DNA of 64,000 bases from the NCBI GenBank assembly GCA_032718475.1, contig JAUCBJ010007173.1:1-64000 (forward strand), given 5' to 3'. This stretch comes from Nemertoderma westbladi (lineage: Eukaryota > Xenacoelomorpha > Nemertodermatida > Nemertodermatidae). The position numbers and the translations under genes are program-made. Positions 21,362 through 34,130 of the stretch are shown one piece after another (positions within the stretch are counted from its first letter, which is position 1; the number at the start of each line of letters is the position of its first letter). The notes beneath the pieces were generated by a model that was not told the origin of the DNA, searched no databases, and saw nothing but the letters and a program-made list of their open reading frames with translations.

Positions 21362-23508
21362 CCTATTGTGACTGCAGAGATCAGACTCAGTTTGAAAGCC
21401 AGCAAACCCAGGACAAGCAAGCAAATCAAATATGACTGGGAGAAACTCAGAACTGACAATGCTGTAAAGGATGCTTATACAGTAGAAGTTCAAAACCGCT
21501 TTGAAGCACTTCAGTCAATGGATGAAGACCAATCCACCGATTCAATATACCAGAATATAATAACAGCCCACAAGGAATCAGCTAAGAGGCATATCCCCCA
21601 GAAACCTAAACGAAAACAGTATGTGCCATGGCTAAACTCTGAGGTTACTTGTAAGAGAGAAGATCTTAAGATAGCCTACAAAGTTAAAACCGAACAACCA
21701 ACAACCGAAAACATTAACAAGGTTGAGAAAGCTAAGGACAATCTTAAATTGGCCAGGAAAAGTACATACAGGATAAAATTGAAGCAATTACAACTGCTCA
21801 CATACAGCAACAATCAAGACTTACCTGGCAAACTGTAAATGAGGTATCTGGTCGGAAAAGTTGTGCAAAGGGGCGCCTCAAAGCCGATAGTCCTGAAGAA
21901 CGTGTTGGGAAGTGGAAAAATCACTTCAGCAACTTGCTTGGGCAGCCACCAAACATCGAGGTCAGCCCTACAAGGAAAATATATGACAAGACACTACCTA
22001 TAGAAACAGGGGACTTCACACCTGCCGAACTCCATCAAAGCATTAAAAGCATGTCCAATAATAAAGCGAGTGGATTAGATGAAATCCCAGCAGAGGTATG
22101 GAAAACCGGAGTGCTAAATAGACCATTATTGAATGTTTGCAACCGGATGTTAAAAGGGGAAAAGCCACCACCAATTTGGACTAAAGGTCAACTAAAGCCT
22201 CTCCCCAAGAAAGGAGACCTCGGCATTCCAACAAACTATCGTGGGATCTGTCTGCTTGTGGTAGCTGCCAAAATATACAATAAAATGATTCTATATAGGA
22301 TTAGGCCTCACATAGAGAAACTACTGCGTAAGAGCCAAAACGGATTTCGACCAAGTAGATCAACAATAGCTCAGATACTTGCACTACGGAGACTGATTGA
22401 AGGAATTAAGTCAAAGAATCTCCCCGCAGTCATGACTTTTGTGGACTTCAAGAAGGCATTCGACTCCATCCATAGAGGTAAAATGCTTGAAATCCTAAGA
22501 GCTTATGGAATACCAGAAGTAATTGTTGCTGGCATTGGATTGTTATATTGTGACACAGAAGCGCAGGTACTCTCACCAGATGGTGAAACTGAGTTTTTCT
22601 CAATCCTGGCTGGCGTACTGCAAGGTGACACATTAGCACCATTACTATTTGTAATTGTGCTGGATTACGCAATGAGGACGGCCACAAAGGGTGAAGATCT
22701 GGGATTCACACTTCAAGAACGCAGAAGTAGTAGATATCCGGCAACTACAGTCACAGACACCGACTTTGCGGATGACATCGCCCTGCTCTCTAATACGCTA
22801 GCAGATGCACAGCTTCTACTAAATAAAGTGGAGAGGGCTGCTGAGGAGGTTGGATTGCATATAAATGCTACCAAGACCGAATTCATGACCTTTAATGTTG
22901 ATGGAAACTTGACAACCATTGATAATAATCAACTAAGGAAGGTCGATGACTTCCAGTACCTTTGATCATGGATAGAGAGTAGCAAAAAGGACATAGAAGT
23001 TAGGAAAGCAAAGGCTTGGGTAGCTCTATCAAAAATGGATACCATCTGGAAATCAGATCTCTCCAGGCACCTGAAGACTAAGTTCTTTCGAGCCACAGTG
23101 GAAAGTGTATTTTTATAAGGGGGTGAGACCTGGACTCTGACTAAATCACTTGAACAACGAATTGATGGTTGCTACACAAGACTACTAAGGGCAGCCCTAA
23201 ACATCAGCTGGAGACAACACATGACAAACGCCAAGCTTTATGGTACAATACCACCTGTATCAACCACCCTCCGTGAACGCAGATTAAGATTCAGTGTGCA
23301 CTGCTGGCGAAGTAAAGACGAGGTCATACCAGATCTACTTCTCTGGCAACCAACTCATGGAAAGCGTAGTCGTGGACGACCTGCCATAACATATATAGAT
23401 CAACTTGAAAGGGATACTGAACTTGGGAGAAACGAAATTGCGACAACTATGGAGAATCGGGAAGCCTGGAAGGATCTCATGTCCACTGTCCGAGTTCGCT
23501 CGACCTAG
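21362..23508 (+). pseudogene. RTE-like reverse transcriptase, broken
   Basis: The frame at 21362-21838 is the charged linker region. After a frameshift, 21840-22965 holds the RT: NNKASGLDEIPAEVWK, LPKKGDLGIPTNYRGI, FRPSRSTIAQI, VDFKKAFDSI, GVLQGDTLAPLLFVIVLDYA, FADDIALLS and a DFQYL motif that ends at a TGA. The same frame resumes as WIESSKKDIEVRKAKAW, meets a TAA at about 23116, and continues GGETWTLT through a C-terminal region ending RST at 23508. The catalytic FADD is intact, but three lesions make it non-functional as one polypeptide. Confidence 0.85.
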
Positions 23509-23519
23509 TAGTAGTAGTA
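21362..23519 (+). mobile_element. RTE-like non-LTR retrotransposon, 5'-truncated
   Basis: 2158 bp between the two ATTATTACC copies, ending in a short (TAG)n tail at 23506-23519. It starts in the linker between endonuclease and RT, so the endonuclease was lost by 5' truncation, as is usual for target-primed insertion. It carries one frame change (about 21835) and two in-frame stops (22966 and about 23116). Relatives lie at 30650-31681, 34445-34728 and 62090-62371. Confidence 0.85.
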
Positions 23520-23528
23520 ATTATTACC

Positions 23529-24760
23529 TAGGTTTTTTTAATGGATCTAGAGTTTATTTGGAATTGATTAGTGTAGTAGAATTTTTCGGCAGCCCGCAGT
23601 GTTGTTGTTAGTTTGTTTCTATATGTTGTAAATACAAGACGGTTAGATTCAGATGGGTCCTTTAAGTACTTGCGGTAGAGTTTATTTTTTTTGAGACAGC
23701 TGGTCGAAATGGCGTCTGTCATCCAGGGTTTGATTGGTATTTTCCGAGGAGGGACTATTTTTTTGGGTACATGGCGTTTACAAATTTTTTCAAGATCCTC
23801 ATAAAAAGCGTCAAATTTTAATTTATTGTCAATGGATGTGTCTTTGTATGACCACGAGTTTGGTGAATTAATATCCTGAAGAAAGTGGTTGATGTTAAAA
23901 TTGGAGTAGTCAAAAATAGTTGTATTTTTAGGTTTATTGAAAAGGCATGCATAGTTTTGTAAAAGCGTAAATATAGGTTGGTGGTCTGTAGTGCCAATTT
24001 TGACTCTAAAAGTACCTGATTTTGTAGCAAAGGTTGTTATATTTGTTATAATGTGGTCGATAGTGGTTTCCGAAAAAGCAGTTACCCGAGTCGGTTCGTT
24101 AATATGTTGGACAAAGCCATTTGAATTGAATGTGTTTATGTATTCAGCCGGGTTGTCTTTTGGATTACGTAAGTCAATATTTGTATCTCCAGTAATTATT
24201 ACATCAAGGTTATTATTAGCGAGGTTAGAGAGTGAAATATCTGTATGAGAGAGAAAGTCATCCCGTTTGATAGTTTCCGGTCTGTAGAGTGAAGCGATTA
24301 TTAGCGATTTAGACTTAGGTCTTTTTATCTCTACCCAAGAACTTTCAAGGCCATTAATTTTTAAATCTTCACTTTCTGTAATTTCTAAACTTTCATTAAC
24401 ATAAATTGCCGTACCGCCTCTATCTAATTGCCCATATTTCCGATAATCCAAGAAAGGACCTTTGTAGCCGTATATTTTTATACTATCCAATGAAATATTA
24501 TATGTTAAAAAAGTTTCTGAAAAACATAATACATCAAATTTACATGCGAGAGTTAATAGGAAGTCTGTGATATCTGATAAATTTTTCCGAAGGCTTCGAC
24601 AATTTAGATGAAATATTGAAAGTGATGGGAGATCATTTAATTTGTTTAGTTCATTGTTAAAAGTTAGTTCGCTGAATGTCCCTCCGTCAACATTTATGTT
24701 GTTTAAATTGGTATCAGGATCTAAGTGAGAAAAAGTTTGATTTAAAATGTTAGAGTCGGG
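23529..24760 (-). pseudogene. CR1/L2-like non-LTR element, endonuclease half
   Basis: On the - strand the frames begin near 24650 with LPSLSIFHLNCRSLRKN and FDVLCFSETFLT (start of the APE domain). The open frame at 24490-23528 continues with DRGGTAIYV, IIASLYRP, VIITGDTNIDL, TIDHIITN and TTDHQPIFTLL, then the linker to the RT ending INSRSIKKT. The - strand frame at 24990-24772 may be part of its upstream ORF, but I cannot support it. It joins the RT half across the RTE-like insert. Confidence 0.75.
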
Positions 24761-25051
24761 AATTGTTTGAACTACAGGAAAAATGTCAGAGACAAATTGG
24801 TCGGTAGAATGAAAAGGAAATATGTTAAAATAACAATAGGTAGAGTATATGTCCGTGTGTCTGCGTCTAGCTTCATTAAGTTCCTCGTGTGAAGAGAATG
24901 ATCGGTTTTATTAGCAAATTTGGACCCTAATGCTGCATGGTTATTCCTAAAGAATACGCTCCATGAGGGTGTATCTCTACATGTTCCCACCCGTCCCTCG
25001 CAATACGGGGGACGCCATGGGAGGTCAACAGTCTAGCAACTATTGCATGTC

Positions 25052-26268
25052 TTAGATAACATAGGTAACGCCTTGGATGACCCTAATGTAGAAGGCTGTG
25101 ATGTCATATATTTGGACTTGAAACGGGCATATGACTCTGTTTCCATTCGTTTACTATTACACAAACTGTACGCATATGGTGTACGAGGAAAACTGTTACA
25201 CTGGATAAAAAACTTTCTTAGTAACAGAACTCAACGTGTTGTTATTAATGGTAAATCTAGTAAATACATACCATTAGAAAGTGGCCTTCCCCAAGGAACA
25301 GTGCTGGGTACCTTACCGTACTGTTCATAGTCTTCGATAATGATGCTCCGTCTGTTATTGAATCCTTGTGCAGCCTGTTTGTTGACGACCAAAAGTTATA
25401 CAGACATATTAGTTCTGCCAGAGATGTTTCCATGTTACAGAATGACCTTAATGCATTGAGTACTTGGGCCAATGAATGGAAACTTACCTTTAACGTGGAC
25501 AAGTGCAAAGTGGTTAGATTTGGTAAGAGTATTGATTTCCCCCCCGAATACTACCTAGATGGTTATAAACTAGAAATTGTCACCCAATACAAGGACCTCG
25601 GTGTCACTTTTTCAAACACATTACTATTTTCCTCCCACTGTTCTAATATCTGCGCCTCTGCTTCAAGAGTGCTGGCTGTAATGAGGAGAAACTTCACATA
25701 TATGGAGCCACAAATGTTTATCGTGCTATACAAGTCAATTTTACGTCCTATCCTTGAGTTCGCCACTCCAATCTGGTCGCCTTTTCACCGTTCCGATATA
25801 GATAAAATAGAACGCATCCAACATCGTGCTACAAAACTGGTTCCATCCTTAAGAAACCTCCCATACCGAGAGCGTCTGGAGAGGCTTAAACTCCCAACAT
25901 TAATATACAGACGAATCCGTGGCGACCTCATCACAGTGTGGAACCTAACCCATGGCAAGGCGGCCTTTGATTGGAAACAACTATTTTCGCTTGTTGTCGA
26001 CACTCACCACCACAATACTAGAGGAAACTCCCTAAAGCTACACAAACAGGCCCTTAATAAGAACTTGCTCGTTTGCAAAAACTCATTCGCAAACCGAGTG
26101 GTAAACGTCTGGAACCGTTTACCCAACGACGTTGTAACCGCGACCACCGTGAATGCTTTTAAAATAGGGCTCGATCGCTTCATGCCAACTATTATGAACA
26201 TGTATGACGACTCTCCCGCACGTCAAGATAACAGCATTTTATTTTCAGTTGACAGATACTTCTTTTAA
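25052..26268 (+). pseudogene. CR1-like reverse transcriptase, C-terminal half, one frameshift
   Basis: The first frame (to 25330) has YLDLKRAYDSV, LLHWIKNFLSNRTQRV and SGLPQGTVLG. The frame shifts at about 25315, where LLF should follow. The second frame (25366-26268, 300 codons) has SLFVDDQKLYRHI (FVDD active site), WKLTFNVDKCKVVRFGK, YKDLGVTFSN, ILEFATPIWSP, IERIQHRATKLVP, LPYRERLERLKLPTLIYRR, HHNTRGNSLKL and a final FANRVVNVWNRLP region. Apart from the shift it is well preserved, so insertion was fairly recent. Confidence 0.85.
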
Positions 26269-27017
26269 GTAATTATTTCATTTTATTTCCATCTAACTTT
26301 TAACCCTTGATACATACCTATAGTATATCTTAATTTTTCTCGAATTTTATTCATATATTTTATTTCCATACCTGCGATTTTTATACATCTATGATTTTTA
26401 TAAATATAATTAAAGCATTATTACATAAGTTTTTTTTTATTTTGTTTTCCCGGCTTTAAAATGCAATTGCGTAACTTTGCAGAATCTTCGAATACTGCAA
26501 TGAATTTAGAAATATACTGTAAATTTAATGATTACATTACATATGTGGCTGGTTCGAGGAATATATTTCTTGTCTTGACTTAATATTTATTTTTTATATC
26601 GAATTTTATCTTTAATTAATTAATCTATTTTTTTTATTTATATTTTATCGAATTTTATCTTTAATTAATTAATCTATTTTTATTATTATTTTATTCCCGC
26701 CCTAAAACGCAACTGCGTAACTTGCCAGCCATTGCGGAAAACCAATTGTTTATAATATCTGAATATATTATAATTATAATTATAATATATAATAATGAAT
26801 ATATTATTAATTTATTATTACTATATATTTATCTTGGTGCAATGCAGACTGTATAACAGAACGTGTATATATTACATTACAGTACGTACGTAAATTACCT
26901 TCATATTGAAATTTAATTTTACTGTAATTTTGTCCTAATCATGGATTATCTTTATTTCTGTCATTTGTGTTTGTATGTTTGACTTTTGAGACATATTTTT
27001 ATTGATACTGGCGTAAT
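26269..27017 (+). other. 3' UTR of the CR1-like element
   Basis: AT-rich, with a direct repeat of TATCGAATTTTATCTTTAAT (about 26598 and 26646). It runs into the TAAAC array at 27018. No gene. Confidence 0.6.
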
Positions 27018-29595
27018 TAAACTAAACTAAACTAAACTAAACTAAACTAAACTAAACTAAACTAAACTAAACTAAACTAAACTAAACTAAACTAAACTAA
27101 ACTAAACTAAACTAAACTAAACTAAACTAAACTAAACTAAACTAAACTAAACTAAACTAAACTAAACTAAACTAAACTAAACTAAACTAAACTAAACTAA
27201 ACTAAACTAAACTAAACTAAACTAAACTAAACTAAACTAAACTAAACTAAACTAAACTAAACTAAACTAAACTAAACTAAACTAAACTAAACTAAACTAA
27301 ACTAAACTAAACTAAACTAAACTAAACTAAACTAAACTAAACTAAACTAAACTAAACTAAACTAAACTAAACTAAACTAAACTAAACTAAACTAAACTAA
27401 ACTAAACTAAACTAAACTAAACTAAACTAAACTAAACTAAACTAAACTAAACTAAACTAAACTAAACTAAACTAAACTAAACTAAACTAAACTAAACTAA
27501 ACTAAACTAAACTAAACTAAACTAAACTAAACTAAACTAAACTAAACTAAACTAAACTAAACTAAACTAAACTAAACTAAACTAAACTAAACTAAACTAA
27601 ACTAAACTAAACTAAACTAAACTAAACTAAACTAAACTAAACTAAACTAAACTAAACTAAACTAAACTAAACTAAACTAAACTAAACTAAACTAAACTAA
27701 ACTAAACTAAACTAAACTAAACTAAACTAAACTAAACTAAACTAAACTAAACTAAACTAAACTAAACTAAACTAAACTAAACTAAACTAAACTAAACTAA
27801 ACTAAACTAAACTAAACTAAACTAAACTAAACTAAACTAAACTAAACTAAACTAAACTAAACTAAACTAAACTAAACTAAACTAAACTAAACTAAACTAA
27901 ACTAAACTAAACTAAACTAAACTAAACTAAACTAAACTAAACTAAACTAAACTAAACTAAACTAAACTAAACTAAACTAAACTAAACTAAACTAAACTAA
28001 ACTAAACTAAACTAAACTAAACTAAACTAAACTAAACTAAACTAAACTAAACTAAACTAAACTAAACTAAACTAAACTAAACTAAACTAAACTAAACTAA
28101 ACTAAACTAAACTAAACTAAACTAAACTAAACTAAACTAAACTAAACTAAACTAAACTAAACTAAACTAAACTAAACTAAACTAAACTAAACTAAACTAA
28201 ACTAAACTAAACTAAACTAAACTAAACTAAACTAAACTAAACTAAACTAAACTAAACTAAACTAAACTAAACTAAACTAAACTAAACTAAACTAAACTAA
28301 ACTAAACTAAACTAAACTAAACTAAACTAAACTAAACTAAACTAAACTAAACTAAACTAAACTAAACTAAACTAAACTAAACTAAACTAAACTAAACTAA
28401 ACTAAACTAAACTAAACTAAACTAAACTAAACTAAACTAAACTAAACTAAACTAAACTAAACTAAACTAAACTAAACTAAACTAAACTAAACTAAACTAA
28501 ACTAAACTAAACTAAACTAAACTAAACTAAACTAAACTAAACTAAACTAAACTAAACTAAACTAAACTAAACTAAACTAAACTAAACTAAACTAAACTAA
28601 ACTAAACTAAACTAAACTAAACTAAACTAAACTAAACTAAACTAAACTAAACTAAACTAAACTAAACTAAACTAAACTAAACTAAACTAAACTAAACTAA
28701 ACTAAACTAAACTAAACTAAACTAAACTAAACTAAACTAAACTAAACTAAACTAAACTAAACTAAACTAAACTAAACTAAACTAAACTAAACTAAACTAA
28801 ACTAAACTAAACTAAACTAAACTAAACTAAACTAAACTAAACTAAACTAAACTAAACTAAACTAAACTAAACTAAACTAAACTAAACTAAACTAAACTAA
28901 ACTAAACTAAACTAAACTAAACTAAACTAAACTAAACTAAACTAAACTAAACTAAACTAAACTAAACTAAACTAAACTAAACTAAACTAAACTAAACTAA
29001 ACTAAACTAAACTAAACTAAACTAAACTAAACTAAACTAAACTAAACTAAACTAAACTAAACTAAACTAAACTAAACTAAACTAAACTAAACTAAACTAA
29101 ACTAAACTAAACTAAACTAAACTAAACTAAACTAAACTAAACTAAACTAAACTAAACTAAACTAAACTAAACTAAACTAAACTAAACTAAACTAAACTAA
29201 ACTAAACTAAACTAAACTAAACTAAACTAAACTAAACTAAACTAAACTAAACTAAACTAAACTAAACTAAACTAAACTAAACTAAACTAAACTAAACTAA
29301 ACTAAACTAAACTAAACTAAACTAAACTAAACTAAACTAAACTAAACTAAACTAAACTAAACTAAACTAAACTAAACTAAACTAAACTAAACTAAACTAA
29401 ACTAAACTAAACTAAACTAAACTAAACTAAACTAAACTAAACTAAACTAAACTAAACTAAACTAAACTAAACTAAACTAAACTAAACTAAACTAAACTAA
29501 ACTAAACTAAACTAAACTAAACTAAACTAAACTAAACTAAACTAAACTAAACTAAACTAAACTAAACTAAACTAAACTAAACTAAACTAAACTAA
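27018..29595. repeat. (TAAAC)n array, about 515 copies, essentially perfect
   Basis: Every line across about 2578 bp reads the same 5-bp period with no visible interruption. It abuts the 3' end of the CR1-like element and ends at ACTAAGGAGCGCGAGCGGGG. It is probably an expanded 3' terminal microsatellite of that element. Assembly collapse or expansion of the true length is possible. Confidence 0.97.
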
Positions 29596-30649
29596 GGAGC
29601 GCGAGCGGGGTGACAAGGACAGTATATTATGTTTTGTACAGAACCGGTAGGCAGGTAGGTGATAGGTAAATCAGTTGGAATGTAGCTTAGGCTGTATGCT
29701 GCATACTACAGTACTATGATACTATGATATAGTATGTAGTACCGGTACTATGATATCAATTCCCGAATTCCTGATATCAAATTCCGAAGGAAGTTTATGT
29801 TAATTCCATAATATAATGCAATTCAGCAATTACCATTACAGTACAGCAGTACAGTTAGCGTCAGGTCCAACCCGGTCTGCCGGTACTGCTCTACACTCAG
29901 ACACTCTAGGCAGCTAGGACTGTCATGACTGTCAGACTGTAGGAGGGCTGCATTACTAATCGTACCGGTAATGGATTTTTCTCCTTTGACGACAGAGTGT
30001 TTGATTAATAGTTATACCAAGCTAGCTTATAGATTACTGAGATCAATATCGTTTCTCTTCCGTTTGGGTTGGTACAGCCGCATTCGACTCCCATTTGTTG
30101 TCACATGTTTCTTTCTCGCTTTCGATCTCAGGATTCAGTTGGAAGTCAACGTTAACAGAGGATAGAACCGGTAAGTTATTGACTATCGACTCAGTTCAGC
30201 AGTCGCTCGTTATTGTTGGTGAGCGACTGTCTCTGTCTGACTGCTGACCGGTCTGCCAGCAGCCGGTACACCGGTAGGTCCCTAGCACCTAGCATATTTG
30301 GGTGTATTTCAATACTTACAATCCCGCTTCCGGCAGTCCGGCAGAGTCGTACATTGTAGTACCGGTAGTAGTACTGTAGTAAGCCTATTGGTAATAGATG
30401 TCAACGAAAAACAGGAGTGGCAAGTGGAGTGGAGTGGAGTGGGAGTCAAGCTCAGTTACAGGTTAGGATCTCTCTCTGGGTGAATGTCTGTCTGTCTGTG
30501 AAGTTCTTACAGTCTAAGCCTGTTTGTACAGTTGTAAGCAGGTAAGTGGTAAGCGCAGAAGTGAGCTTTGGCAGTTTGCAGTTTGGGATGTAAAGGCAGT
30601 TGCAAAGTAAATAGTATGGGTTCTCCTTCTGTCCTTGTGATGTGATTAT
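29596..30649. other. Non-coding stretch, nothing recognised
   Basis: Contains many TACCGGTA/ACCGGTA words and a short (GGAGT)n run near 30425-30445. Frames of 60-74 codons show no family features. Confidence 0.45.
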
Positions 30650-31681
30650 TTGATGGTGACACAACCATTTGAAGTGCTATGCAGCTATGGGGCGTCCTCC
30701 AGGGAGATACACTTGCACCATTCTTGTTCATAATTGTGGTTGACTATGTTCTACGCATGTCCTTAGATCATCATAATGATGATGGGTTGATGATAACTCC
30801 ACCTACTGGCTCCAGAAGTCGAGGAAATCCTGCCAAGTACCTAACTGATCTAGACTTTGCTGATGACTTAGGAGTACTCTCAGAATCACTAGAGGGAGCC
30901 CAACGGCTCCTCAGCTCATTAGAACATGCTGCTTCTAGTGTTGGTTTTTTTATTAACTCCAGAAAGACCAAAATTTTGACAGTTAACTTTGAAAGTTCTC
31001 AGCAAGTCTCTGATCGGATGAGCATAAGCTCAAAGGATGGTATGCTTGAGCATGTGGACGACTTCTGTTACCTGGGATCATGGATCCGGAAGTCAGGTGA
31101 GGACCTTCGAATACGTAAGGGAAAGGCATGGGCAGCCTTGAATATGCTTTCCAGGATTTGGAAGTAACCGAGAATTAAACGGAAACTTAAGGTCCGATTA
31201 TTTAGAGCAGCAGTAGTTCCAGTACTCCTCTATGGGAGTCCATGCTGGGCTCTAACTGCTGAGGACACCAAATCTCTGGATGGCACATTCACAAGAATGC
31301 TACGCCGGGTTCATTGTGTCAAGTACAATGCACACATCTCCAACCAGACACTATTGGTTCATTGGTTCCCCCAAGCTTGACACTAGATCAAAATCGCCTC
31401 CGCTTTGCAGGTCATGCAGGTCATTGCTTTCGCCGTGAGGACCAGCCAGTGCATAATCTTGTACTTTGGCAGCCTCATGGAGTGAATAAGCATGGTGGAC
31501 AGCCCATGACTTTCTTGAGACGCATCTTAAAGGACACTGGCCTTGAAGATGCGGATGGTCTAGTAGATGTCATGGGTGATAGGGAGTTGTGGCGGCGCAA
31601 TTTTGTCGACAAGCCGGCACAGCATTCTTAAAAATGCAGCAGCAATGCAGCATGCTGATACTAGTAGTAGTAGTAGTGATT
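30650..31681 (+). pseudogene. RTE-like retrotransposon relic (second family), 3' part
   Basis: It starts near GTGACACAACCATTTGAAG. The frame at 30679-31167 has YGVLQGDTLAPFLFIIVVDY, LDFADDLGVLSESL, GFFINSRKTKILTVNF and VDDFCYLGSWI, and stops at IWK. Further matches continue to 31631 in other frames (LLYGSPCWALTAED, LRFAGHCF, LVLWQPHG, GDRELWRRNFV). It ends in (TAG)n at 31664-31678. Stops at about 31168 and 31378 and a small duplication of GGTCATGCA make it non-functional. Confidence 0.8.
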
Positions 31682-32917
31682 ATTTAATATTTGAAGCCGC
31701 TAACAAACTGACAAACCTTTCCATCCTGCCATCAGTTCCATCATCCTTTAGATGTGATATTGGGATCTCGATATTGAGATCGCTCCCAAAAGTAGAAGTA
31801 TGGTGTCCTGATTGTAACATACCATTACCGGTACTGACATAGGCATATGTCAGTATGTGGTAGAAATCAATAAGTTCTTGGTCGTTCTCAATAATACATT
31901 TTGCAATGAAATCTCATCTGATGGTGTTGAAGGCATTTTTAAATTTCAATACAGCAATAGGCCTACGGTACATCAATGGCACATCTCCAGGTGTGGCTGA
32001 AGATGCAAATGTTCTAAAGGGCGTGAGCCGCTGTCTCAGAACCTCCTACAACTCCGTACCCGAGTTGAACATGGCTAAACATGAAACAATGTTCAGATGT
32101 TTCATTGGAACATGGAGGAAGCTCAATAAACTTTTGAATTTAACACCAATTTAGTAACCAAACCAGCAACAGGTGTCACCAATTGCAATAGGGCACGGAC
32201 CTACCACCATCCCAATGTGTAAATGCCGCCAGTGACGTACTAGCGCAGATAAGACGGACTACCTCAGGAGTTGACAGGTTGAACAAACAAGCGGGAGATA
32301 GATAGATTTGAGCGCCATAGATCTGTAGATTACAGGATTAGCGGAATATATGAGACACGACTTCCTTTTTTAATTTTATATAGGCCTCTTCTTAAGGCCA
32401 TCTTACCTTTCACATGAATATTTGTCTATTACATGTTATTATTGCGAATAATCATTTTAAATAAAATGCAGTGAGTGAATTCTGTTACTTTCTTTCGCTG
32501 TTTTTACGAATTGGACTGTTAGAGAAGTATTTAGACTTTTCACATAGAATAATATCTTATAGAACTTACTGTTGCTACAAACCTTCTAAGGGGATTGTTA
32601 CTTTGGGGACCGTTGTTTCAAGCTTTCAACCGTTTCTAATTGTCATTCTATAGCTGCGTACCGGTACTTATTGCTTCTGTGCTTGACTACCTGATTTTTT
32701 TTGGTTATAGAGTGACTACTGACTGTTTGAACATAGGGTTTCCCTCAATTGGTAAAGTGATCGTTTATTGTTTTGGTTAGAAAAGCCCGCATCTGTAACA
32801 TGCTCCTTTCTCTCAAGTGTTACTTATTTGTGAAAAAAAATGTTTATGAAAAAATTGTAAGAAGTGTTTCATACAAAGGTCCCCAAAGTAATTATACCCC
32901 CTTCTAATCTCCAGAGG
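31682..32917. other. Region upstream of the ankyrin gene's first coding exon
   Basis: Holds one dispersed foldback-family terminus at 32765-32812. Non-coding first exon and promoter of the ankyrin gene may lie here, but I cannot place them. ATACCCCCTTCTAATCTCCAG ending at about 32914 looks like a splice acceptor just before the start codon. Confidence 0.4.
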
Positions 32918-32927
32918 ACCAATAGCG

Positions 32928-33468
32928 ATGGCCACCAACGTCGTGGATTCTAATCCGACTATCATCGAGTTGGACATCGACGGGGAACTCAGGGACCTCT
33001 GCATCTCGCGACTGTCCGATACGGATGATGGCACCGAGGACGAACACCGAATCGGGTTGGTAACTCCGCTACCCGCCCACGCGATGGAGACCCCATACGT
33101 GCCGGATGACGTGGACGACCCAGCCGAGTTGCTGAGTCGTAATTGTATGCTGGTGCTCGGCGGTCGGGGTGCTGCTACCGAGAAACAGGGTGCTACCGAC
33201 ACCTTAGGTGTTCCTACCACTAAAAGTCCACCTCAAACTTCCAAACAATCAAAACTGAATCCCCTTAGCGCGATATCAATATTACAGACAGAGCGGATGA
33301 GGCAGTCTAAGGACGCCTTGTCTAGAGGAGGTGGGAGGGCGGGTGGGGCCAGGTTGGGAGTCCCCGCCGGCCCCTCTAGGGTCGGGGGCTCGTCGTCTGG
33401 GGTCCGACCCCAGGCCAGGAGGTTGCCGCCAATTACCGAGAGGCATATCAACGATCTCCATCCATATC
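32928..33468 (+). CDS. Ankyrin-repeat protein, coding exon 1 (residues 1-180)
   Basis: First coding exon of a five-exon gene ending at 61599, predicted product 542 residues. The ATG has a strong context (GCGATGG) and lies about 13 bp after an acceptor-like CTCCAG, so a 5' UTR exon is likely upstream. This exon encodes an acidic N-terminus, then a Gly/Ser/Pro-rich, disordered-looking stretch with ILQTERMRQSKDAL, and finally LPPITERHINDLHPYR. The unspliced frame would stop at TAG 33471. A donor GTTAGT at 33469 leaves one base (phase 1) that completes an Arg codon with exon 2 to give HPYRPPGKAHFHP. GC content and codon use contrast with the AT-rich flanks. The N-terminal half matches no family I recognise. 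Confidence 0.75.
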
Positions 33469-34091
33469 GTTAGTATATTTACTTTACGTTATTGCGTCGG
33501 ATAGGTCTACCCTGTTATTATAAAGTGTATGAGGATGGGGCGAGCCACGAAGTCAGTGAGACTTAGCATAGAGTTTAGTGTAAAATCGATATTGACAGTC
33601 TGTCCACCAAACTCTCTGGTTATAATAAAACAACGCCAATATCTCAGCATCTACTCGGTGCGTCTAGTTAGAGAGTCAATGGCCCAAAATGAACGCAAAC
33701 ACCAAATATGTTTCGTGGATTTGAAAATTTAATTTAATAAGGGAAATTAGCAGGTTACAGTGGCAAGGGGGGTGTTTTATAACCAAAACAATAAACGAGA
33801 CGATTTCCCTTGCGTTCAACGTGCCCCATAAAGTAACAGTATGATTGTACGGGATTCCACGTTGACTCTGATGTAAGCCTAACAGTAACTCATTCATTCT
33901 GACGATGCCTACTACACCCAGTACACTTACTTATTCAGCGTGTAGGATACAAACAGCGCACGCGACATTGTTTGATACCGGTAACGTTCCGCGTACACTC
34001 ATTTAGTTTTAATTAATTAAGCTTTGAAACTTGAAAATTAAAGGACATTTCAGGCTCTCGTTCTGGTTACATATTTCCACTGGAGCTCAGA
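33469..34091. other. Start of intron 1 of the ankyrin gene
   Basis: Begins with donor GTTAGT. Contains an inverted copy of the foldback-family terminus (TAACCAAAACAATAAACGA, about 33781-33799). No gene. Confidence 0.5.
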
Positions 34092-34130
34092 CCGTGGCTT
34101 TTCCAGTTAACATTATTCCATTTTGTATAA

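Larger units (their letters stand above)
25040..27017 (+). mobile_element. CR1-like non-LTR retrotransposon, 5'-truncated, with (TAAAC)n 3' tail
   Basis: It begins inside the RT (LDNIGNALDDPNVEGCDVIYLDLKRAY), carries the C-terminal half of pol to 26268, then about 750 bp of AT-rich 3' UTR, and ends directly in the TAAAC array. Truncation at the 5' end and a simple-repeat 3' end are normal for CR1-type elements (established knowledge). Confidence 0.8.

Noticed and set aside
27018-29595. Telomeric repeat
   Set aside because: The unit TAAAC (TTTAG-type on the other strand) is not G-rich like known telomeres, and the array is internal, directly attached to a CR1-like 3' end.
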